DNA of 64,000 bases from Archilochus colubris (taxonomy: Eukaryota; Chordata; Aves; Apodiformes; Trochilidae), in assembly GCA_023079485.1 (NCBI GenBank), contig CM041090.1:2585180-2649179 (forward strand), given 5' to 3'. The position numbers and the translations under genes were made by a program. The notes under the pieces are model-generated. The model searched no databases, had not been told where the DNA came from, and saw only the letters and a list, made by a program, of their open reading frames with translations. This document shows, piece after piece, positions 13,501-25,500 of this stretch; the stretch's first letter is position 1, and the number at the start of each line of letters is the position of its first letter.

Positions 13501-16500
13501 AAAGTTGCCCGGGAGGTTGTGTGGGACTTTGTAGCCACTAGAAACAGGTTGTCAGCTCCAGAGAGTTTTGCCATCTGTTGGCTGGCAAAGCACAAATATA
13601 ATAATCTGAATGGCTGTTCCAAGACTGAAGAGCCACTGCCCATTTTGTCTGCAGGTGGAGCAAATTCTGTTCCTCAAGCTTTAGTTTTGGAATTACAATT
13701 AAATGACAAAAATCACAATCTTTCCTGAAGGGGGGAGGGAGGAGAAGGAAGTCTGTTCTTTCACTTTTCATGTATTTGTCTCTACTAAGGATGGAAGTTA
13801 CCTTATTGCTGTTTGTGGTTTCATTGCAGCTTTGACAGACAGCTCATGTGTTGATGACTGACTTCTCTGTGGGAGCTGGGGGTTGTATATTGAATTGCAA
13901 AAATCTTGCCTTTTCATTTTTTTTCATGGTGATGGTATTGGTATTTTTAAAATTATCTATGCAAATTAAACTCAGGATTAACCTGTTCCTTGCTTTACCT
14001 GCTATGTGTCCCACATATCTGAGAAAGGGAAAGTTTTTGTGTCTTATAATTAATCACTTGGGATCACTGCTCTTCTCTTTTTTTTCTTTTTTGGTGTTTG
14101 CAGTTGCTGAAATATCACTGGTTGTCTTGGGAATAAAAAGAAAAGGTTTCCAAATGATCTTCAGCTGTTTAATAGAATTGTGTAACATTATAATAGCCTT
14201 TCTTTTCCCACATGCTCCTTTCTGTCACTGAACAGTAATGAATTACTGGAGGATAATGTTTTTCTGTTGTTTTGCTGTTGGTTTTGTGTGCAACACAAAC
14301 ACCCCACAGAATGGGAGGAAAAGCATAGGAGATAGAGGTTATCTTACATGTTATCTTTTTTTGTTGTTCGTTTGTTTCTGCAGTTGAAGGGGATGAAAAA
14401 GCTTGTGATCCCTCTCAAAGTTACAATGTTACTTGGTACCTAAGATATTCTGATTGCTACAACGAAGTCTTCAACTTTGGGGTAAGAATTCTTTGGAAAC
14501 ACATTGGTAATGAATTTTAGAGGTAAAGCAGATCTGGGGATGAGGGGATTGCAGCTGTCTTGCTTGCATCCTCATTTAATCTTTTGGCCTAAAACATCAG
14601 TCTTATTGGAAGATAAGAAATATCTGGGTCCCTTATAATGGAATTACTTGATGGAATTTCTGACATTTGGGTTTGGAGTGAGGTGGAAGTTTTGGCGGAA
14701 TTCTTTAAAACCCAGAAGCTTAAATAAGTAACCAACTATAATTAGTACCAACTCTAAACTGAAGTCTGTGAGGTTATGGTAGATGAAATATTATTTACAA
14801 TTATGTTTAATGACAACAAACAAGAAATTGAGTATTTTCTTCTTTAGTCTAAGTTCTGTTCTTTATGGATGCACACAGCAAGGATTAGCAGTTTATACAA
14901 AATGTCTGGTGTTTCAGTCAAATGTGGGAGTATGCAGCTGGGGTTTATATTGTCTAACATCTTTCCTATGTTTGCTTAAAATATTAGCAGTTTTAACTAC
15001 TAACATAACACAGTAATGAGGTCTTTATGATCCTTAATATCATAATGTAGAGTTTTTTAGTCTAGACTGAAGTTTATGCTGACTGCTGCACCTTCACTGC
15101 AGGAATACTGGGATTTCATTAGTTTTATGTATTTAATTAGGTATTAATTCTTATTCAAAGCCAGTATGGGATATTTTTTTTATTTTTTTAAGAATAGCCT
15201 TCTGAGCTCTTGATGGCCTTTATCCAATTAAATTCCCTTCAAGAGTCTGTGCAGAGAGAAGTTCTTGTGCTTCCTAGGTCTTGCAGCTGCCTACTGAGAA
15301 AAAACAATTGATATATTTGATGCTAACCTAAGTTCTAATCTCTGGCTGGCAGGATGAACAAGCAGATTACTATTTTGGGACTACGTTTGAAGAGCATCCG
15401 GGTTGGTCAGGATACTATGCCACAGAATCTCTCCTCTTTCCTAATTGCTCTGAGCTCTTCAGGCCTCAGGTATGGGTAGAAAGTTCTCAGCTTGCTTGGT
15501 TTTGTCATGCCTAACACAGTGGTAATTCCCATTAGATGTGTTTGTATCTCTCACTGCTGTACCATGGGGAGGGGAAACCACTGTAAAGCTTGGTACTGCT
15601 TTTTTTGTTTGTGGTTCTGTGTTTTGAATGTTTTTTATTTACAGAAGGATACTGCTAGTTGAGTAGCATTGTGAACCTCTGGCAGCAGAGTAAAGCTCCC
15701 AGTAAATTTGGGTTGATAAAGGATTTTTTTTTTTCTATGATAATACTCATTTGTAATACTGGAAATTAAAGACTATTGAGAAATAGGTTACTCTGATAGC
15801 AGGTTAAAAATGAAAAATAAGTAGTGCTAAAATGTCTTTGAAACAAATTAAATGAAAGAGCAAACACACAATGAAAAACAGCATAAGGAAATGAAATGGA
15901 AGCATTGGCTCCACACCAGCTGTATATCACCAGGCAAAGCTGTGCAGTCATACCAATGACAATATCAGTGCTGAATTTAAGAATTCAAGGCAAATTGTGC
16001 AGTGCTGCATCTGTATTCCACCATTTCTGATTTAGACAAAGCTAAAGGTGACTTGAAAAAGGGCTTTTAATAATATGTTTGTAAGTCTCTGGTTCCTTTG
16101 ATTGGGACAATGTCTTGAAAGGTTTTTCTAAAATAATTTGCATGCTGCCTGCTTTTTTTGTTTGATATGAGAAATGTCAGGTCTGCTTTTACTTAGTTTT
16201 ATAGAAGAGATCTTGTGAATTTAGCTGTGTAATGTGAAGTTGGATGTCTTAGCTGAATATTCAGGTTGGTGAATCTGGGATTTTAAAGTAACTTTTCCTC
16301 CAACTTTGAAAAGTCAACTGAATTTTTAGCAAAACCTATTCCTCTCAGGTATTCATTTCTCAGCTTTCACAAAAATTTCTCCTTATGCTTTTTTCCACTA
16401 GATTTCAAGTCACAATAATTTGGGAGAGTTGACAAAATCTGGATCTCTAGTAGACCCCACTCATCTCAGGACCTTTTTTTGCATAGACTGAGTTCTAAAA

Positions 16501-19500
16501 ACAGACACCTCTTGTCCAAGGAGGGTGGAAGCAGCTCTCAAATAACAATATATTAATCTTAAGTATTCAAGGCTCCCTTCACAAAGGGGCAGTTGTTTGA
16601 TTTAGAAAAAGGAAAGCTCTCTAATATAGCTGTTCAGAGAATACATCTTTATAGTGAAGTTTACTGGGAGCTGTTCTGTTAATCTCATGGTCATATAAAG
16701 TGCCTTAAAAATGCTGCACCTTTTATATCCTGCAGATTTTCTATAGAGAATTTGTTCACCCAGAGCCTCTCTCACCTGAAAAACAAGAGGTAATTTTTTT
16801 TTCCTTCTAATGATTTAGTGTAGTCTAAAGAAGGTTTTAGCATACTGATGGTTTTTGTCTTTATTTTCTGTTTTTCTTTAAGGGTGTAAAAGAGAAGAAG
16901 GAGAGTGGAGGAAATCGCACAATGGTGGCAGATAAAATTGTATGTATATTGGATTTAAACATAGCTTGGGATCCAGTAGTCTTAATTTGTGTTTTAATTC
17001 ATGTTTCTTTGCATAGGAAATTACTGGTAGCATTTACAGGAACAGTGCAATTCTTTAGGTTTTTTGACACCTTTCTAGCTTAAATTAGGTTTACCTTAAA
17101 ACTAGATAGCACTAGTGGAAAAACAGAGTAACTGCAACTTCTGTGTGTGAATTACAGGCCTCATACCAATCAAACTGATGATATAAATTAAAAATTTTTT
17201 TCCTAATTTCAAGGAATCATTGATACAATCTTTTTAACTGGGAACTAATACTTGGAGATTAATTTAGCTTCATCTTTAACATAGCCTTTCAAAACATTGT
17301 ACCTAACAAATTGAGTGATTTTTGGTTTTCAATAAGCAAAATGCATTTAATTCCATGTGCTTTTATAGGGCCATTTATTTTAAAGCTAAAAGATAAATAG
17401 TTGTGTGTGCAATTGTTAAATCACAAAAGAAAGCAGTAAGAGGTGGAGCTATTTTAAAAGCAAAATTGGTATATTCAAATACATCCCTCTTAAGTTTACT
17501 GTGTTTTTAACTGAGTCTTACAATTTCAGTCAATAGCAGCATTAATTTTTCTGATACATTAAATTATGTTGGCTTTAGGTCTTAGAATCATGGGTTTGGG
17601 TTTGAAGACATATTAAAGATCATGTAGTTTCAACCCCCCTGCATGGGCAGGGAGATGTCCCAGTGGTTGCTCAAAGCCCCATCCAGCCTGGCCTGGAATA
17701 CTTGCAGGGAGGGGGCATTCACAGCTTCTCTGGGCAACCTCTTCCAGTGTCTCCACCACCCTCACAGGAGAGATTATCTTCCTAATATCTAACCCAAATC
17801 TACCCTCTTTCAGTTTGAAACCATTACCCCTTGTCCTATCACTACATGCCCTTGTAAAAAGTCCCTCCTCAGCTGTCCTGTAGGTCCCCTTCAGATACTG
17901 GAAGGGCACTCTTAAGTTCTCCCTGCAGCCTTGCCTCCCCCAGGCTGAACAACCACAACTCTCTCAGTCTGTCTCCTGAGCAGAGGTGCTCCAGCTCCTG
18001 ATTCATCTTTGTGGCCTTTCTGCAGACTCACTCAAACAGCACCATGTCCTTCCAGTTTTGGGGGCTCCAGAGCTGGACCCAGCACTCCAGGTGGGGTCTC
18101 ATGAAAGTGGAGTAGAAGGGCAGAATCCTCTTCCTTGACCTGCTGCCCACACTTCTTTTGTTGCAGCCCAGGAGAGTTTTGGCTTTCTGGGCTGTGAGAG
18201 CACACTGGTGGCTCATGTTGAGCTTGGTCTCATCAACCAAGACCTCAGGGCTGTTCTCAATCTGACATTCTCCACCTCACCTGTATTTTTGCTTGTGATT
18301 GACCCAACCCAGGTGCAGGACCTTGCACTTGGCCTTCATGAACTTCATGAGGTTGGCATGGACTCACCTCTCAAGCCTGCCAGAGTCCCTCTGGAGGGTG
18401 TCCCTTCCCTCCAGTGTGTCATCCACACAACACAGCTTAGTGCCATCAGCAAACTTGCTGAAGATGCACTAAATTCCACTGTCTGTATCACTGGTAAAGA
18501 GGCAACAGGAGGTTTCTTGAAAGAAATGCATGCTCTTAATAATGAAATTCTCTTGGAGAGGCTGCTATAAAAAGTCTTTGTGGTAGTTCTGCATTCATCA
18601 TGGGTGGCATATGTGGAGATGGCTTTAATTTTAACCTTGAAGTTCCTGGTAAATATGCAGTTTCGGAGCTGCCTATAACTTCTTCAGTTGTGGAATTAAC
18701 AGTTTTGGAACTCCAGAAGAAATCTCTGATTTGTTTCATGGTGCAAATCTTTTGGTGGACAAGCTTCCTCTCTTTGTTCATTGTCAGGGTTTGAGTTTTA
18801 TGGGTATCTGATGTGCTGCAGGGTACTTTCCACAGGAAATCACTGCTATGAAAATTTTTTATGTCTCTCTATGTTACAAAAGAAAAATCATCCTTCACTG
18901 GGGAGCTGATTTATATGCTGGTAAACATTTAATTTCATGTGTAAAGAAGCATCTCTGGTGATGATCCTAATGTTTCTAGACTGAAAACAAAACCCAGGAT
19001 GCCTTGCTGAATTCTTTGTAGCTTTTGCATCTCTTTTGAGATGACTCTTGCAGTAAGTCAGTGTCACGTTTGCAAATAAGCCCTGTTCACCTCCCAGGTT
19101 TTTTAAGGCTCCTCTGGATTCAAAGAACTAAATTTTAGGTGTTATGTTTAATAAATAGATTTAAAATCAAATACTTAGTGACAACTAAGTGACAACTAAG
19201 TGACACTAATCAGGTCCAAAGGAGGGCAACCAGGCTGGTGAAGGGACTCGAGCACAGGCCCTATGAGGAGAGGCTGAGAGAGCTGGGGCTGTTCAGCCTG
19301 GAGAAGAGGAGGCTCAGGGGAGACCTCATTGCTGCCTACAACTACCTGAAAGGAGGCTGTAGCGAGGTGGGAACTGGACTCTTTTCACAGACGACCTTCA
19401 ACAAGACAAGAGGACACAGTCTTAAGTTGTGCCAGGGGAGGTTTAGGTTAGATATTAGAAAGAATTTCTTCACGGAGAGGGTGATTAGGCTATGGAATGG

Positions 19501-22500
19501 ACTGCCCGGTGAGGTGGTAGATTCTCCGTCCCTGGAGACATTTAAAAAAAGACTGGATGTGGCACTCAGTGCCATGGTCTAGCAACTGCTCTGGTGGATC
19601 AAGGGTTGGACTAGATGATCTCTGAGGTCCCTTCCAACCCGGCTAATTCTATGATTCTATTCTATGAACTTTTAGGCCGGGGAAGAGATTAACTTTATTT
19701 TTACTGGGAACATATAGCCCATGTATGAAAAGTCTGCTGGTTTTCTGTGTCTACTTGACTATGCTTTGTCTATATGTAGACATTTTCTTTTCAGGCAATG
19801 AATGCTGTTATCAGAACCTGGCGAGATGGGCCTTACATATTTATTGTGCAAATTGGAATTACAACTGCGAAGAATTCTCCTACCAATGTTAAAAGAATAG
19901 AGAAAACACCACCTTCCTCAGATCAAAATAAACCCTTTACAAGTAAGATAGCTGCTCATACAGTAAGCTAAAAATGGAGTATACATTTTTTTATGTATAC
20001 TACTCTGAGTGTGTTCTAAGGTACTTTTAATTTATGCTATATGGTTCATAATGCACTATCTTTCACTTGACATAGATAAAGGTATTACCTACTATAACTC
20101 TTTTTATCATAAGAAAATAGGTGATTGTTAGTATCTTCTTGAAGGTGCAGGTCTGTCAGTTCAATGGCAGTAGAGTCTGAAGCAGTTCAATTTTAAGGTT
20201 TGGTTTTGTGTTTCAAAGATCTCCTAACACAATGAGATATATATTAATACTCTCAAATCATGTATAATACGAAGATATAATACAAAAATATATAAATATA
20301 TAAGATATATATATATAAGATAAATATATAAGATATAATACAAGAAAAATACATAATTATCACCTTGAAATTACATTATTGTATATCTGACAGTGCATGG
20401 ATAACCTGTCCAAACTTCAGGGAAGTTTGAAAATCCCCTTAGAAATTTATCTGTGTGTTTCTGAACTTTCCTGTTATGTGTGACTCACCACCACAAATTA
20501 AGTACTGCCATGAGCTACTTGGTAATGGAGCATGTAATTTTAATTGCATGCTTTTAGGTGAGTGTGTTGGGTCTTAACTTTCTTTGATCAAAGTGCAAGT
20601 TAGACTTACAAGTTATGTGAATATTTGGAATATCTTTATGCTTGAGTAAAAATGAGTTAAGTGCTTTATCCTGGCTTCCTCCATTTGCTTCTTGTTCAGT
20701 TTGGTTCTTGGATTGTCTTTTGACAGTGACAGTAGAACTGAAGGGGCCATATGAGTATCTCTCACTTGCAGACTATCCTCTGATGATTGTAAGTAATACA
20801 TCTTTTCTTTGAGCTAGAAATCTGTTGGTTGATTTGAATCTCAATTAAATATTCTCCTTCCAGACTTCAGGAAACACAAAGCCAATATCTCAGAAAACGT
20901 AACTTAGCAATTTTAGTATGGTTTGGTGGGATGCTTTTTGTGTTTTGGATTTGGGTTACTGGGTATTTTTGGAACTAAATAGGAAGAGAAAAGACACATT
21001 TCTGATGTTTGCATAAGCTGCTGATGTTGTCCTTCTGTGGATTGTTTGACTTATTGGTGATTATTTTGTAGTTTCAGAAGTTATCAGAATCATTAGTTCT
21101 AAACTGAGCAGTCTTACTGACATTGTTTTTCTCCTTAGCTCATTTGAGAAAATTTGCTGTTCTATGCTTTTGTTTACAGTTTCTTTTTCATTTGTCAGTG
21201 CTTTCTTTGTTCTTCTACAGCTTAATCTTCCTTCCTCAGCTGTCTTGCATGCCATGAGGAGGTTCTTAACACTGCCTAACAGTGAAAGCATAATTGAACT
21301 ACAAAGAGCTAATCCTCTTTTTCTTGAGGAGTTGCTGACTTAGTTTCTTGTTGCCTCTGTCCAGAAGGCTAAGAAAATAGATCTTTAATATAGAGTAGAC
21401 AAACTTCAGCTGGGGATCAGTACCAAGTGAGATTTCTAGCCTGACTGTATTGGCAAGCATGACCTGTGAATAGGAGAGCCTGATGGCATTTCTGAAACAT
21501 GTTTTTCTTTCCACAGCAGTAAAAGTCCTCCAGCAGCTTTATTGACATGTAATTGGCTGGTGTGAATATCCCCATGTGGCAGGTCCAGAAAAAGGTCTAA
21601 ATGTTTCTGTAATGGAGCATCTGAATGTGAAGTAGTATGCCTGGGTCCTTACCATTTGAGAGGCATGGACAGTCAGATTTAAAAGTCTTTAAGGAGCAGT
21701 AAACTGTTCTCCTAAGGAAGGTGTTTTCAGTCTGTAAAAGCTTCAGTGGATTAGGAAATTTCAGTGGATCAGGCATCTGATTTCAATGCTTTCTTGGTTT
21801 AAAATAAAGACAAAATAAATCCATCTTCTGCAAGAAGAGATTGCATGATTATTATGGTCTTCTATGTTGGCAATTCGTTTCATGTTTTACTCTCTCCTTC
21901 ACATCCCTCTTCTTAGTGTCCAGCACCTGCTGTGGTGCTGTCATTTAGGATATTCAGCACTGAGTAGCATTTTCAAGCTTATTGTTTGCCATGGGAGATA
22001 AGTACCCTGGAAATTTTTCTGAAGCAAGTAACACTGGACTGGAAAAGAAAGGCACAAAATGATAATGTTTAAATGAATATCCGAGTTACTTTTTCAGTTC
22101 CAGATTTTTGGCTGACCTAAAGCATGGTCAAAAACTGAGTTTGCTGGAAATTGACTTTTGAGAGAAATGGTCAAGTTATTTGAACAGAGGGATTACAACC
22201 ATAAGTTGCTTATCTCTGTTCTGTGGAATGGTGTGAAAACGTGACTTGTAAGTTTATTTACACAGTACTGTAAATGTACAATAAAGTTAGAAATACAAGT
22301 AAGAAGGGTCAGGATTTCTATTTGCCTGAGCTTTTATCTCAATTTTTGACAGCTAGTAGCACTTGATATCTTCCTTAGAAAAATTGCCTGTGAATCAATT
22401 GGCAGACTGCTCTCCAAGAGAGAAATTGCTTGGAAATTCAGTTACTCTGATGCTCTTGGTTGGCAGTGAGAAAATAGATTATCACTGTAAAAAAATCCAG

Positions 22501-25500
22501 ATAACACAGATGAAGCAATGCTTGTTTCTGGTAACTTTAGTGTATAAAAACTTCAGGAGAGAGACACCTGGGGAGAAAATAGAGCTATCTAACAGCTGCT
22601 GAGTAGAAATCAGGAGATGATTTTTCTGGTTCTAATCTTCCTATTTCTTTTTGTGTAATAGTTTTTCATGGTGATGTGCATTGTGTATGTGTTCTTTGGA
22701 GTTCTGTGGCTTGCATGGTCAGCCTGTTACTGGAGGGATCTCCTGAGGATTCAGTTCTGGATTGGTGCTGTTATCTTCCTGGGAATGCTGGAGAAAGCAG
22801 TTTTCTATGCAGAATTCCAGAATATCCGCTACACGGGGGAATCTGGTAGGTAGCAATTGCAGGATGCCTTTTAATTGATGGGGACATTATTCCACTAATG
22901 ACTCATGCTAAATTGGGATGACAGATGCAGAATAAGTATTTAATTATTTGAGGGTCGTCTCAAAACAAAGAACAGGGAAACAAAGTTTCTGCATTTTAAA
23001 ATAGATTGTAAATATGATCTGTTTTTCTAATGCTAAAATGCTGTTGCTTTTACTGACTCTTGAGTGTTGTGTCTTAGGGAAACAAAATGCTAGATCCTGC
23101 AGAAACTCTATAGTACAGGCTTGAAGTTTAAAATCCTAAGTGTAGCTTGTAATTAATGTCTGACAATTGGTATTGACCATGGAAAGAGACTTAGAAACTC
23201 CTGATTGCAGATGACTTTTGATATTCAGCCCATAGTCTGATAATTCATCTTAAGTGACTCCCTCTATATAAAACTTTGGAACTCTGAGTTTTTAGGATGG
23301 ATGCATACAAATGAAACTCAGCAAGTAAAACTTCATTATTACTTAGTTAATTGGCCACACCCATTGTACAGGGTGGTTTTGTTGGTTGACCTGTTTGGAA
23401 GTTCATCCATGCTGATCTTATGGAAAAATATGAATGGCTTACTCTGCACTTTTTATGGATGTAAAATTTTTCAATAGCTTTTTTTATACTAAGAGAGACA
23501 GCTTTTCTGAAAGCTTACTCCAGATGTAGGTAATAAAGAAAATATGTACTTTAATAGTCAACTTTCTGAAAATAATTGTCCTCATACTACCATGCAGTAG
23601 TTAATAAACTATATTTTCATAACTTAGCTTCCTTCTCTTTGCTTTTGGTAGTTCAAGGAGCAGTAATCCTGGCAGAACTGCTTTCTGCTGTGAAACGTTC
23701 ATTGGCTCGAACTCTGGTCATCATAGTCAGCCTGGGATATGGGATAGTCAAGTGAGTAATTCTGTCACAGGCTTGTTGTGTTCTATTTAGAAGGCTTTTC
23801 ACTGCTGGTTTCAATAACTTAATTTATCTCCCTGTACTTTGCTACTTAAAAGGCAGATGTTTTAGCTAAGCACTGTAAAGGTCTAGACTTCCAGCAGTCT
23901 ACAGAAACATCAGTTGCATTTGGTGGTCACTCTTCTTCCCACTTCCTCCCATGTATCACTGTTGGGTATGTTTCTGAGTCACTGTTGGGACACCTCACTG
24001 ACTGAAATGGGAGCTTTTTGTGCTTTCCTTCTGGGCAAGGAGAAGCTTCTAGAAATGGGGGAAGTTAAGAATCACTGATACAGGAAGGAATCTGCTTTAG
24101 GAGGCTTCTGCTGCCAGTATTGCTGCTCATCTGTGTGACCCAGATGTACTTGATGATAAAACAACATGCTGCGTAGTAGTGGAAGCTTCTAGCAAGTGTG
24201 GGTGTGTGAGGAAACTGGTGAAGAAAGGGTGTGCTGAGACTTGTTGAAATGGTTGTAAAAACCTGAACAGGGTAACTAAGAAAACAGGACTGTTACCATT
24301 ATCTTCCTTAGTCAGATCTTAACATAAGACAAAATGAACATTAAGCTTCAAGCACTCTAATAAAATTATTTCTGGACCTGTAAGTGGATTTTCACAAGGA
24401 CCTTTTATTCACATGCTTCATGTCTTATTGTTAGATTACAGTTGAGATAACTTCACTTTTTTCCCCCCACTTAATCTAAATTTCTCTGCTTTCCTACAGG
24501 CCTCGCCTTGGAGTTACTCTTCACAAAGTAGTTATGGCTGGAGCCCTTTACCTGTTATTTTCTGGCATGGAAGGTGTTCTTAGAGTCACAGGGGTCAGTA
24601 ATCATTGCTTGGCTTTTCACTTATGCCACAGTTACTACTGGTTGTATTTACTTACATTTTAAGGGAGAATCCCAGGGGTATGCTGAACAGAGACAACGAA
24701 GTGCTTAAACTCAGGCTGTGCATATGGGTTTTTGACAAGTATTTAAAGTTTGATGTCTTCTTTATCAGGATGTATTTATGTGTTTTGAAATAATTCTAAA
24801 AGTTTCCTGCTTAGTCATGTTTCAGACACTATATTCTGGACTATTGTGTCTAATACTTTGGATTAGGTAGCACTAGTTGCAGACACAAATGTACAGCTTA
24901 GGTCACCTGACCATGAGACTGAAAAAAAAATCTAGAACAAACCAAATTAACAAAAAAACACCACCACTTTGATTTTGGAGGCTGTACCTGAGGAAGTGCG
25001 TGTGAGTGGTGCTGCTACTTGTTTAATTAAGAAGTGTATCTCAGGATGCTGATCTTTGTTGTTCTGGTTTTTGGTATTTTGGGATAAAGTATTTAACATG
25101 TTGTATATTTGGTACTTTTACAGTTTTTCTATGCAACTGTGGCTCTGATAGCAAACTTGGCCCTGTCCATGATTGATGCCTGTATTATTTTGTGGATATC
25201 CTTTCATAAACTGTAAAGTGTTACAAGCTTATTTATAGCTTATTATTTCTGTCTTGCACTTTGATTTGCTTGTTGCAGTTGGGACTTTGATAGTTTTTTG
25301 ATGTGCACACAAAAGCAATTTTTGCCCCTTTCAGTCAAACTCATGGCTGCCACTGGAACATTTGGTTTGTCCATAGATAGTGTAAAACATTTAATTACTC
25401 CAACTCTAACAAGTTGATTGCTATTTTCCTCTAAAGGGAAGTGGCCAGATCACATCATCATAGCAATTGCCTCAGCAGAGGCTCCTTTTAACAGTGCTAG

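Noticed and set aside
13848..14231. 127-codon hydrophobic frame in TMEM87A intron 2
   Set aside because: Hydrophobicity comes from T-rich sequence on the sense strand. No splice sites fit, and the frame ends before the true exon at 14384.
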